Assembly: GCA_950295325.1 (NCBI GenBank)
Contig: OX485807.1
Span: 42,068,440 to 42,128,439, forward strand
Length of the DNA stretch: 60,000 bases
From: Polytrichum commune
Taxonomy: Eukaryota; Streptophyta; Polytrichopsida; Polytrichales; Polytrichaceae
Direction: 5' to 3'
Shown: positions 34,721 to 46,017 of the stretch, one piece after another
Layout: each line of letters opens with the position of its first letter
Position numbering within the stretch: the first letter of the stretch is position 1
Notes under the pieces: model-generated
Database searches by the model: none
Told to the model about the DNA's origin: nothing
The model's input: only the letters and a program-made list of their open reading frames with translations
Program-made: the position numbers and the translations under genes

Positions 34721-35074
34721 TTTTGTTTGTATGTAGCGATTAGCTCCTCAATCGAATGCATGCAAGTGTACATGACAGTTTCAGTAACTCAAACAAGTGA
34801 ATATCGATGAACCCACTTAATGCGCTCTACACCTTGGATCGTTACACTGTCTTCAATGCACTTTGACGGTGTTTCGATGAGTTTGTTGAAAAGTCTCATT
34901 GAAAAATTGTGGGTTGTGTGGTAGTGTTTTGACTGATTACGCTCAAGAATCTCCCCGGGCACTGGTTTCTATGATCTGATGAAAGCGGACTCTTCCTGGC
35001 ACCACAGACAGAAACGACATGTCACGTTAAATGTACCCTGAGCTCCATCCTCACCACCTTCATCACCCACCCAG

Positions 35075-35299
35075 TGATCGGGGAGATTTCTGGGCATAAT
35101 CGGTTGAGATCCTAGTGTTTGCAGGTCTAACCGGTTACATGTTGACATCCTCTGGGTTTAATTTCCTTCATTAAATTGGGGTATGTTCTATAATTTCCTC
35201 TAAATGATCGGCAATTATCCTGCAAGTCTTGAACTTCAACCGGTTATTTCTCAAACTCAACCGGTTCATTTGTAACTAACTGCCGGTCCTCCCCGATCA
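35075..35299 (+). mobile_element. AACCGGTT MITE, intact copy B (225 bp)
   Basis: Termini are TGATCGGGGAG and CTCCCCGATCA, perfect inverted copies. AACCGGTT occurs three times inside. CACCCA flanks both sides but the tract is repetitive (CCCACC), so a target duplication cannot be read. Related copies are at 25669, 29732 (inverted) and about 55483 (inverted, partial). Confidence 0.75.
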
Positions 35300-35454
35300 T
35301 TGCACCCACCCACCCACCCAACACAAACTAATACGCTCAACTACGTACAGACTTAAAGCACCGATGCATATTCATGATTGTCATCTATCTGTCACCGACA
35401 TTTTTAGCTACACGTTACAGTCAACGTGATAGAATCCACTAAAAAAGGTGATAA

Positions 35455-35748
35455 CAGATTGGCGGAGGTCAACTCATTGATGCGGTGGAATCCCCAGAAA
35501 AGAGGGGGAAAAGTTCCGTTGTAGGGTGGAAATCAATTGGCTCGCCACATCAAGCTGGCGAAGCTCTACATTACAGGCCCAAGTGTTTGGACTTTGTGCA
35601 GCAACCGATTCATGCAGCGCGAATGAATGATTCAAACCGACTTGGCGGCGACAACGAAGACGAAGAAGGACCCTACGTTAACCTGCTTTTGCTGGCCGTG
35701 AGTGATGTTGTGGCCAGGAAAAATGGAGCCCCAGTCTGCATAAGTTAA
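35455..35748 (+). CDS. Candidate terminal exon, unknown protein
   Basis: Open from an acceptor-like ATAACAG to TAA for about 97 codons, including SSVVGWKSIGSPHQAGEALH, then an acidic GGDNEDEEGPY and a hydrophobic LLLLAVSDVV. It is GC-richer than the neighbours, as exons here are. The only ATG in frame is at 35624 (MNDSNRLGG), so it is either a short ORF or the last exon of a gene whose other exons were not found. Confidence 0.25.
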   Translation, partial: QIGGGQLIDAVESPEKRGKSSVVGWKSIGSPHQAGEALHYRPKCLDFVQQPIHAARMNDSNRLGGDNEDEEGPYVNLLLLAVSDVVARKNGAPVCIS

Positions 35749-35787
35749 GGTGTGTGTGTGGGTGTGTATTTGGGTTCGTGTGTTTTT

Positions 35788-36150
35788 TGTTCTGTGCTCT
35801 CCAACTTCTACCGATTAGAATTACATCGCAACAAGACTCGTGTTGCATTAGCAAGATTGCGATGAAACATATGCAAAAACCGGACTGAAGATCGAAACTC
35901 CCCTGATTTAGATATGGTTATTGGAAGTGCATGTTTGTTGATTTCTTAGCTGGATACGTAGGTCCTCCCAGTTGTGTTCACTTTTGAGTGTAGAGTTAGT
36001 CATCACTATTTGGAGACGTAGTCTAGTTATGTCTTGTAAACGTGTGTGTGTTTATGATGTTTGCTCTTTGATCCTCATTGAACCACCTATCAATTACGTA
36101 GAGGGGTCCGATTGAGAATACGAGCCACTTAAGAAGATCCATGTACATGA
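35788..36150. repeat. Dispersed repeat, copy 2 (pair with 9140-9500)
   Basis: Direct partner of the repeat at 9140-9500. It begins within about 40 bp of the stop of the preceding open frame, so the two may belong to one mobile unit. Confidence 0.7.
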
Positions 36151-36637
36151 AGTTAGAAAGTAACTCCATGTGAACTCCATCCCAAATACCTCCATCGAAA
36201 TGACATGCGATGAAATCGACTGCAACCCTTAAAGGACATGGGGTCTCAATATTTGGTTATATACACAATTTATACGAGCCTCACCAGATTCTTAAATCAT
36301 GTATTATATATTTGTGTGTTTGAAACTTTATTTACAAACATTGTTTTATGTTTAGGGGAAAATAAAAATGTACTCATACTAGACATTGATGATCACAAAA
36401 CAACATACATCGTGTATTTGCATCCAAGGGCATCTATGTTGCATGTTTAAACTTGAATCTTCAATAACATCGAAGTGTTTGACTTATTCAAATAGTGTAC
36501 TTGAAGACTAAGTTAAATTAGATGGGGTCACATTTGACACGATTAGCTAGAAATGAAAGTACATAGCTGAAATACACTAATTTTTTTTTGCTTGGAAAGG
36601 CCCAACATGGCTTCGTATACGCTTAGGGGGTTAAAGT

Positions 36638-36979
36638 CTAGGACAACTTATGAACTAAAAGTACATCATGATAGGTCAAACCAACTAATTCCCTAGAATG
36701 GTAGAGTGCGGCAACCTTTGTGAGATAGAGGCTAATATCAGGTTGATGGTCCACTTGAAAGAAAGACTTGAGAGTCCCTAATACTAGATTTTCAAAAAGT
36801 GATTGGACCTTCTTCCTCATGGAGTTATGTAGGGGACACTCCAGAACAAAGTGTGCCTTAGTTTCCAACCATATTGTAAGAGCATAAATGGCATAATCTA
36901 CAATCGCTAGAGATAGGAATAGTTGACCACTGCCCAATTTCAATGGCAAGTCTACGATTCGAGGTGCAGTAAGCAACAA
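36638..36979 (-). pseudogene. LINE (non-LTR retrotransposon) 3'-end remnant
   Basis: One frame gives ETKAHFVLECPLHNSMRKK, matching the H-x4-C half of the zinc-knuckle found after the reverse transcriptase of many plant and animal LINEs. The C-x2-C half (SSDCRLCHLCSYNMV) is in the next frame just upstream, preceded by RRLAIEIGQWSTIP. A single frameshift near 36870 separates them, so the copy is dead. The RT domain itself was not found. Confidence 0.55.
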
Positions 36980-37077
36980 CGACCTTGTGTCATGGTGGTG
37001 TCAATGGTTGCTTCAAGTACAATCCACATTCATGAGTTATAAAGTATTGCACGAGGTCGACGTTTGTTATTCATATC

Positions 37078-37450
37078 CTTTTTCTCTTTGCACCCCCTTC
37101 TCAAAGGATACGATACAGGCAATTAGTTTGAGAGGATTAGCAAATCCAAATTGTTCCCGCAACCATTTGCCTCAAAAAAATTGGAGCTAATATATGGATA
37201 ACTTATTCACTATGAGAAAGTTGGATATTTCCCTGCTCATTAAATGGTCATATAGTTCCACCCAATCATGTTGACTACTAAGTTTAAAATGATTAACACA
37301 TTTTGAGCACATAGTCCAATCTCTTTTGAATATGTGTCTTTTTAGTGTATGTTCTTAGATGCACACCTATGCACAATACCACTAAACATACACGTGTCTT
37401 GATTGTTGCTAACTTTGATTTAGGGCACATCTACCCTAAGCAAGTCCATA
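37078..37450. repeat. Dispersed repeat pair with 31888-32245
   Basis: Lies just beyond the 5' side of the LINE remnant. Same block order as its partner; more diverged in the middle. Confidence 0.6.
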
Positions 37451-38390
37451 AGATCGGACAAGTTTTTCTTCTACCGTTGGATTCTAGAAATTAGTATACT
37501 CCAAGGCCTCGAAAGAGATGCAATTATGGCTATGAATAAATGGACAAGCACGCCATCATAGATAGATAGATAGAAACTCCGGCCTTTTGACGGGTCGGCG
37601 TGAATAGAGTGTCTGTTCGTATGCCATCATACCTCTAATGAACGTCAAAAGCTTATGGTGGCAAGAAAATTTGGAGAGATGGGTGGCCATGTTCTTAGAG
37701 CATTTTCAAGTTCCATCGATGGGTGATTCTTGAAGGTGAGTGCATCTAACATTGACACATTTACACTTCAACATATCTAGTGGTTTGATAACAAAATAAA
37801 AAGTTATATGAACATAAATGTAGCAGACCTAAATGAGAAACATGATAGTTGAGCTCATTGTTTTTGAAGTCAAGGTTAATCTCTCTTAAATTCTTGAAGT
37901 GGAATTCAATTCACGACCTATAAATGGGTTTCTTTCAACTATGTACATATCATGCTTGAAGATGTACATATACATTTGAATCCATCATAGGTCACGCGGT
38001 TCATAATAGGTGCACTTGCTTTAAGCTATGTCAATGTCTTCATTATAATAGAAACGTTCATTTTCAAAAATAGTTTGGTGAAATTAGACTTAGTGTGTGC
38101 TCCTCGTCCATGATATGCACAAGTTTGATGAATAAAATACAATAAAATTGACATGAGCACATTAGCAAATCCAAGTGAGGAAGATTAGATTTGAGATTGT
38201 TATTGATTTTTAAGTAAAAGTAAATACTTTGTGAAGTCTTAGAGTGACCTAGTTATGGTTTTCTTTTCTCTAAGTATTTCATTTACACATAGATGTGTAG
38301 CCATACCAGTTTGGTTACTAACACCTACAGAAGGGGTAATAATAAAAGGTTGATCCCTCATAGGTTGATGATGCACCCTATTTGAGTTCA
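37451..38390. other. Intergenic DNA, nothing coding recognised
   Basis: Contains a short (GATA)n run near 37558. No supported gene or repeat partner was noticed. Confidence 0.3.
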
Positions 38391-38394
38391 TTGA

Positions 38395-39035
38395 GGTAGA
38401 CGAGGCTAGTGTGGACACCTCCAACCATGTGGAAGCATCCAATTGATGGATTTGAGCATGTTAGCAATTGCGAACTAGAACCAAATAATTTAAAATCATT
38501 GAAATCGGAGCTGAGGAAGGTGCTCATCTAGGCTCTAGAATCAAAGATTCTTTGCTTCACAAATTGTTGATTTTTTTTGGGGGGGGGGGAATCTTCCATC
38601 GTTCAATGTTGTGAAAGTGAACAACATCACTAGCAAATTCTACATGGGTCATTTGCCAATATTGATTGTGTCATGTCTATGAAGTGGACACGTGTAAGAT
38701 AAAATATTGCCGGACTTGCATTTCATCATAGAATACCCACGATACAAGTTAGTCAGCACCTCACAACCACATGCCGCCTCTTAATTTGCCTAGCTCCCCC
38801 ACAAAAGCAAGCGTGTTAGGGCGTAGTGGATAACACTCCTAATTATGGAGGGTGGTGGGTATAGTCTGACTCACTCGAAGACGACTAACCCAAATACCAT
38901 CATCAAGGTGGCAAATGTATCATCAAGGCACGAGCATTACTCATCCACCGAATTCGGACGACTGCATTGCCGATTAGAAACCGAAAATTAGACAATCAAT
39001 CAAGGAAACTAACCAGATTTATCTCATCCGCCTCA
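38395..39035. repeat. Dispersed ~640-bp repeat, copy 1 (pair with 58079-58728)
   Basis: Direct copies share GTGGACACCTCCA, TTGAGCATGTTAG, GAAATCGGAG(C/T)TGAGGAAGGTG, ATCAAAGATTCTTT, CGTTCAATGTTGTG, CATCATAGAATAC and CACATGCCGCCTC in order. Copy 1 has a G-run (GGGGGGGGG) at about 38580. The copies are moderately diverged. No termini were resolved. Confidence 0.75.
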
Positions 39036-39503
39036 AGACTAATTTGAAACCCTTGACCCGATCCAGGAGTTAGTTTCGCGAAAAATAATAATCCCCGTAC
39101 TTTTCAATAGAGAATCAACGTTTTTACCCTCCCCTCCCCTCGGCTCGGTATATGAGGTGGTTGTGGAACATTGACCCTTCGTGTATGTTAGAATCCATTA
39201 TAGGCCATGGTTCATGGTAGGTGCACTCACCTCAAGCCAGTGTGTAGATGCACCTATTCCACAAGAGAAGAAAACAAGTCATGAACAGGAGTTCCAGTGG
39301 ACAGGGGCTTGACACGTGTATGCTCATCCGTAGAAGCTGGGGGGCATTGGAACAGTTGGAAGGGGACTAGATCAGATCAGCCCGTGGAAGTGATTTACCA
39401 AGTCCCAGATGAGGCCCCTCATCCACCAGGCTCATCCACCAGGATGACAGGAGAAGTCATCGAATCCACATCCACGGATGATAATTGGATGAGAGGTGGA
39501 TGA

Positions 39504-39541
39504 GAGAGAGAGCGAGAGAGAGAGAGAGAGTGTGAGAGAGA
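39504..39541. repeat. (GA)n microsatellite upstream of the Jagunal-like gene
   Basis: GAGA tract with minor interruptions. GA-rich tracts are common in plant 5' leader regions; here it precedes GC-rich leader-like sequence. Confidence 0.8.
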
Positions 39542-39591
39542 GGAGCCTGCGGCGAGGGGAGGCTTGTTGGAGACGAAGCACAAGGTCAGCG

Positions 39592-39666
39592 ATGGCGAAG
39601 GAGATCATTTTCGCCCTGTGCGCTGGTGGATTCCTACGAGATCTTCTTGTGTGCTTTCGTTTCTGA
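39592..39666 (+). promoter_or_regulatory. Possible upstream ORF in the leader of the Jagunal-like gene
   Basis: ATG GCG AAG...TGA encodes 24 residues (MAKEIIFALCAGGFLRDLLV...). A second ATGGCGAG at about 39683 runs straight into GTAAGC, a strong donor, so the leader may be spliced. Whether this segment is transcribed with the gene at 40172 is not shown. Confidence 0.3.
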
Positions 39667-40171
39667 GTTAGTTGGAGCAGCGATGGCGAGGTAAGCTAAG
39701 CCTAGCTGCTCTTCTCTTCTGCCGTTGCACCACAGGGAACCGACGAAGGAGGAGGAGGAGGAGGAGGAGAGAAGACGAAGAAGAAAGAGGACTACGGTGG
39801 CAGTTTTCGTCGGTGTCGGTCCAGGAGACGGGGGTAGAGCTCGTGGGAAGAGGCATTGAATGGTTCGTTACGGCGAGGTGGAGAGGAGCGTTCTTGTGGA
39901 TCGAAGGTGAAGAAACCCTAGGGTGAGGTGGTCTGGTTGTGGTAGGGCGGGCGGATTGGAGCGCTTTGCGAAGCTGATTGGGATGAGTTGGAAATTTTAT
40001 GTGGAGCAAGGGCGAGGAAGTCGCCGGGGAGTCGGAAGACGAGACGGCAGAGAGAAATTGTGCGGCGGAGTGCGTCCTTGGTGAGAGTAATAATAAGTAG
40101 GGAGAGTGGAGTAAAGGCAGGGAGAAGAAGCGAGGAGAAGGAGGAAGTTGGATTAATAAAGAGGAAGCGCC

Positions 40172-43100
40172 ATGGACAGGGAAAGGGAAAGAGAAAGAGG
40201 CAGGCCTACCGGCACGGACGGATCCGATTTCAACTACCGGATGACCATCGACGACAGTATGTGTCGCTCCTCCACCTGGTTGCGTTTCGGTGCTTTGCTT
40301 CTTTGTTTCGTTCGTTTCGTTTTGTTTCGTGGCGTTCCTTGTATGTACGCAGAGTTTGTGAGGTCGGATGGGAGAATTAGTGGTTTGCAGGTGTGTTTGT
40401 TTTAAGTTCAGCCGCTTGACTGATCCTCTCTGCTTTCCACGTCGCAGGGTATAAGCGAGCAGCGCAAGGGCGTGTTACACTCCGGAGGTTCATCTCTGCG
40501 CAGGTATTCTAGGCTTCCACGTGTTGATGAATTCTGATTCAATGTGCCGTTTTCAAAGAGAAACTTGCTATGTAAAAAGGTAGGGTGAGGCGGCAACGTG
40601 AGGGGTGCGTCTTCTCACCTATCAGAGGTTAATGGAATGAGAGAAATTCTATGGAATTCAATGGACTCTGACATCCGACCAGGCTATTCAGCTTTAGGGT
40701 GCAATAGATACCCGTGATGACATGTAGAGTCATTGCTGAAAGCATTTGCAATACCATCCAGAACAGAAATCGGGACACTGCTGTCGTTCTTACACCAAAT
40801 GTTGGGCTCTTTTAAGCGGTGACAGCAGAAGTTCCTGCTTTCTTTCTAGTGAACGCAGATCTTTGACCGTGATGCATTTAAGCTCATGGAGTTGAAATCA
40901 GAGGCAATGCACTTGGTCTGAAGCAAACGAGGCAAATGGGAAGTTTTAGACCGAGTTTGGAGTTCGGAACTTGATCTGAACGACTTCGGTGCCTCCTGAT
41001 AATAGCAGAGTGCAGGTTTCTTTACGATTCAGCACATTCTGATTCTTCACAGTCATCACGTTCATCACAAAATTGCTCAGAATTTTAGTAGACTAATGCC
41101 TATATTGCACAAGTTAAAGTTGTCTGTATATATTGGTTGCGAAATGTTACTGGTTGTCGTGACAAATTGTATCAGAGCTTCAACTGCATGTGAGAGGATG
41201 TCTTTGTTCTAGTCGGCTTGTAATAACATGGAACAATATATGCTTCGTCTACCGAGCTTTATGAGGGATTGTGATGTACACTTAGTTCGCTGTGCAAACT
41301 GTTCAACCATTTGTCGATTTCTCCTTGGATTGCTGGAGGCACTTGCAATTGATCTCTACCCTAAACCCTTTCCCCCATCTCCTTTAGAGAGCATGTGTGC
41401 TCTCATTGCTCCTTTTACATTTAGCCTCCAACCTTCATCCCAATGTGATACGTGGTCAGATATTTAAGATGAACCCTCGGTAGATTCAGGTCTGTCGTTG
41501 TTCTACTCATTTATGTTCTCTGCCCCTGTTCTCTCATACAGCCCTTCCTTGGTGTGAGAGGACTGCCTGACTCTGAAACCTCTTGAAACTCTTCGGGAGC
41601 TTTTGCCACCTATTGCAGGCTTTCGCTTTCTGTGGGGAATCTGAACAACTCGTTCTCTGGCAGGCTCTGTTGCAGATATTGAAAGCTACCTGGGCATGTC
41701 TTGGGGCTCTCAATGGGGACCATCCGAATATTGAGTTGGTGTCTTCTTGTGCATTTGGTGGAGCAGCTGTGCTGTTAGGAACTTTTGGTGAGTCTCCACC
41801 ACTTTTGATGCGTTCATTTTTAGAGGAAAGAGTGTTTGGTATGGAGATTTTGTACTTAATGCACTACCACTACTCTGGTTAAAGTCTTGTCACCCCTCAG
41901 AGCAGCTGCCGTGGTTGTTGATCACCATTACTTTCATGAGTTTCTCTAGCCTGATTACAGTTGTGAGTTACGTGCTGGAGGGTTGATATCCTGATGGGCA
42001 GGGGTGGAGCTGGGGGGGTAGGGGGGGCTCAGGCTCCCCTGACATCACTAGTGGAAACTATGCCAAAATGACTACAAATTTTTCTATTTTGTTTTGTGAC
42101 TGCAATGTTAAATTTTTTGGGGCATGTAATTCACTGTCGGAAAGGTGTTTTCAAGACCTTTCCAACGGTATATCACAAGCCCCCAAATTCCTAAAATTTC
42201 AGTTGGTAAAACCAAAAAAATTCTGCAGTCGTTTAGTGACTGCAGAGCAGGCTGGTCAAAAGAACCGCATTGGGAAAACGACTGCGGTTCTTTTTTGCAA
42301 TGTTTTCTAGGAGTGCATTGAAGGAAAGTCATGCATCTGCTTATTATTGGTGATGTCTATTGGCAATGATTGGATGGTCAATTTGATGATCATCTATATT
42401 GAAAAGACCATTGCCAAAGCTTTGGATATTAATGACATCATCAAATTTTTAATGGGGATGTCAGCTCGATGAGTCCAAATCTCTCAATAAATAATCAAAT
42501 TTGACCACCTATTGAAATTTGAAAATAAAATATACATTGGATATTTCCATATTCTGAGGTCAGCCCCCTCTAAGTCAAAATCCTGGCTCCGCCCCTGCTG
42601 ATGGGTAGGTTTGACTCATGTCTTTAGGGTTTTTTTTAATCTAGATATTACTGAACATATCGCACTCATGTCCTTGAATAGATAATCTGTCATACCATGT
42701 CATCTTTTCCTCATGTGTTTCCTCATGTATTTGCTTGCAATGCTTAAAGTGGAGATTTCTCGTAAATTGCTGATGGGACAGGGTTGAGAGGAGGTGCCAA
42801 ATTACTCAGATTCTATATTCTTTTGACTCTTATCGCAATTGGCCTTTCTGCTGTTCCTTTTGCAACTGGCCAATACATTGGGAAGGTACTACTTTTTGGC
42901 TGCATGGAGTCAGCTTTTGGTTCTACTCCTTGTGTGTGCTTAATGACTGTATTTGTGGCGTAGGTTTATTTTCTTGAACTCATATAGCCAAATTCTGATG
43001 TGATTAATTGGTATTAATATCAATATTATTGAAAATAGTTTTCATAACATTCTGTCTTCTGAAAAACATGTCATTTTCCTTGCCAACACATTTCATTTGT

Positions 43101-43530
43101 TTTACAGTGGAGAGATAATTGGGAGTATCTTCAGGTTACTGGTGACTATCAAAGAGTTCTGTACTTCAGCCTTGAGGGGGCTCAAGAGATTGCAGGTATA
43201 TGAGAACCTAGTCCTGTATATAAGTTCATGTGGGTCCAGCATTGTTATTTCTTTATGGAAATTGCGTGCTTGTACCAGGAGATTAATGTACAGCAATAGG
43301 GCCTTTTTGACGGTGATACCATCATTTTCCTCATGTAGGAAACGAGCAGGGGTTTGCCAGAACAAGCGCTTTAGTCTTACATAGTGTATTCTCAAGCTGC
43401 CCGATTCCCCAAGTCATCTGGCCTCATTTAATTTGTTCTTTCCTTTGCAGGGATCTTGCTGCAGTTGCTATCAGTACTGATTGCTGTCAACTTCATAAAA
43501 GATGTGACCCCACCTAAGAAGAGAGAATGA
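40172..43530 (+). CDS. Jagunal-like ER membrane protein, 178 aa
   Basis: Six coding exons: 40172-40256, 40448-40503, 41664-41787, 42782-42885, 43108-43195, 43451-43530, all GT-AG and in frame. The N-terminus (RPTGTDGSDFNYRMTIDDRY) carries the GTDGSDF signature that animal JAGN1 and plant Jagunal-like proteins share near their start, and the length matches (about 180 aa). Hydrophobic segments lie at about 48-64, 75-88, 96-115 and 151-167, consistent with four membrane passes. The last four residues KKRE fit a KKxx ER-retrieval signal. Animal Jagunal is needed for ER organisation and vesicular traffic; the plant role is inferred. The start is chosen because the signature begins 13 codons later; upstream ATGs belong to short ORFs. 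Intron 3 carries a hAT-type insertion. Confidence 0.85.
41991..42605. mobile_element. Non-autonomous hAT-type transposon in intron 3 of the Jagunal-like gene
   Basis: Element 41999-42597 is flanked by a perfect 8-bp duplication CTGATGGG (41991-41998 and 42598-42605), the hAT hallmark. Ends are CAGGGGTGGAGCTGG and CTGGCTCCGCCCCTG, close inverted copies matching the common plant hAT terminus (CAGGGGCGGAGCC...). There is no transposase; inside are short inverted stretches around GTGACTGCAG / GACTGCGGTTC. The perfect target duplication implies a fairly recent insertion. It sits about 200 bp downstream of the exon 3 donor and 177 bp upstream of the exon 4 acceptor. Confidence 0.92.
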
Positions 43531-44460
43531 GGCTTTCTGTCAATGGGGTGATAAGCTGAGGCATCAGGATTGGCTCGTTGCCGTACTCCTGCCTACACTG
43601 TTCAGCTGATGTGACACGTAGACAAAGAATCAAAACTTTGTCCAGCGAGAGGAAGACTCTGGGCTACATAACGTTACTTGAATACATGTTATAGGAATCC
43701 TGGAGTCTGCAAAAGTAACTGTTTTTTTTGAGTGTCTACTTCATGAACCTTGCAAGGCAGCTGTGTGATCTCTTCTAGAAGAAGTGCACGCTCACGTCTC
43801 CTTGCCATAGGGACATGTGTACACTTTTAGCAAACATTTCTTGCAATAGGTTCAGGCACTGGAAGTGGGCGACAGTATGCTGATAGTGCAGCTTACTGAG
43901 AGTTTCTCTCAATGTTTTTCTCGTCTTGTCCTACCTGAATGTTCTACAAATTCAATATTGGATTGAGTTGACCATGTACACGTGAGTGTGAGTTTAGATC
44001 TAGTCACTTTTCCACATCTGTGATGTTTGATTATATGGTGAAAATAAATACCCTGAATTTGCAGTCTGTCGTTGTAAGAGGGAGATGTGATCACTATTTT
44101 TTCCTTCCCTTCAGGCCTTTGATTGTGTCCTGAATTGCATCCGACAGTTTGTGGTTCTTGTTGGAACTATTTCCTGAGCTACCAGTGACCTGCAGCAGCA
44201 ACCTTGGCTGCTATTTGTTTCCTGGCTGGTCAGTCACTGGAGGAGTATGGTCTGTTGGGGAAGCAGCTGATTGTATTTACGACTGACATTAGCATAAAGA
44301 ACACTCAACCTGCATCCTCTTTTGTAGATGGCATTAGAGAGAATTTCTTTACTGCAACAAGTCTAACCATGTGTTGCCTAAGTTGCCTCACATCATCCAG
44401 CTTGGCCAAATCTCAGGACGTCCATTTGGGACTATCTGCTTATAGATCATGACAACATGC
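43531..44460 (+). other. Downstream flank / probable 3' UTR of the Jagunal-like gene
   Basis: Moderate GC content continues for several hundred bases after the stop, as in a transcribed 3' region. No further exon-like open frame with family similarity was found. Confidence 0.3.
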
Positions 44461-46017
44461 CCTGTTCATGAAGTGGAGAATGGACTCTCTTAAGTCAAGC
44501 ATGCACTGAGTTCAATGTTCACAAGTGTCCAATGTACCATACCTTTGGGTAAGTTTGAACACCCCCTTGTCAAATTGAACCATTTTAGGGCCACTTTCAT
44601 TGTATGCTCCTTAAATTAAGATAAAGAAAAAGAAGGCAAAGTGACAGTGTAATATTTGAGCAGATGTTGTTCACTGTTCATATCTTGTGGGCAAGAGTTA
44701 TGCTGTTTTTGTTAGTTTTGCAACTCCATAAACCTCTTGTCTCATAATCCTTACATGTAAGAGTTTTCCAACTCCATCATGCACATCTCGCGGTTGAAGT
44801 ATCCAAGTGTTGCAATGTGATGGGGACATATCTTGAATTTTGGAGTTTGTTTTCATCATTTGTAGATTTGATGGTATGTCAGAATTGCGACAATGAGACT
44901 ATTCACTTGATATAATGACCATTTTTTTTTTTTTGACAATCTTTACTTGTAGTTTTGTTTTGTCTGGCTAAGTAGAGATATTCTACCCTTCTGCATTCCT
45001 ACAACAATCCAATTATAAATCACAAGTTGTGATTTTCTATGAATGGTTTCCCATGCTCATAAAACTATATGCTATTTGGTTTTAGGGGCATACATATCTA
45101 GATTTTGCATAATTGTTTCCATGTCTTGTTTAATTAGGAGTTTTGGTGCAAAAAGCAATTGAGCACAAATCTAGACATTGAACTAAGATAAAATCAATTG
45201 AATGTAAATCACGAATAGTACTCGAGCAAGTCAAGTTTGGTTCAGCTTTGTGGGTGACGAATTTAGAACTCACATATGTAAACCATGGATGCATTGACAA
45301 TGAAATGGAATAAGGTGCTTGATGATTCTCAATGCTTCTAAGCTTACCTTGTAGAATCCCTTCAATCTCCCCAAAAAAATTCAACATCTAAAATTTTAAT
45401 AAATATGTCATGAACCTACTTAAGTGTAGGGTAAGGTATTAAAGGTATAGTGTACACAAAGCGTATCTTGCACAATCCCCCCAAAAGTAAAACCTAAGTG
45501 GAGGAATAGCATGACTTATGTGCAACATGGGTTGTTCATTGCATAGCACATTGTGATGGAGACAAGGAGGTGAAGGCTCCAACATAGGTACGTCAATGGA
45601 TTTATGCAATTTTGAAATACATATAAGGCATTGTATACAAGTTTTGTGTGAATAACTGAGGCTTTGTTACCCATTGTGGTCATATAGTGCCATTTGATCA
45701 AAAGGATAGCACAAAAATGTCTCAAAGTGATCACAATGAGATTTAGAATATTTATACTTGGAAAGTCCATAAGCAATTGAAAGTTTTTTGAGTTGCAATG
45801 CTTCCAATTCCACTTTGAAAGGGCAATGCAATGTGATTATCAACACAAAAATTGGATCACTTAAAGGACCCAAAATCATCAAACCAACAATAATAGATTG
45901 GATTACCTTATGTTGAAATTGACCCAAGTTTAGGATCATTGTGAAATACATGGATTAAAAAAATTCTTCTTTTTCTTCGTTTTAGTTTGTTTTGTTTTGT
46001 TTTTATCCTATCTAATA
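44461..46017. other. Intergenic DNA; right part homologous to 59130-59623
   Basis: A T-run is at about 44920-44932. From about 45560 to 46017 the sequence matches, in the same orientation, the region left of the third basic-protein gene (GGCTCCAACATA, ATATAAGGCATT, TTTGAGTTGCA, TTGAAATTGACC, TTTAGGATCATTG, TACATGGATT). It is therefore the shared 3' flank of duplicated genes. Confidence 0.6.

Noticed and set aside
41228-41882. 80-100-codon frames in the Jagunal-like gene
   Set aside because: The first lies in intron 2. The second extends true exon 3 on both sides past its splice sites.
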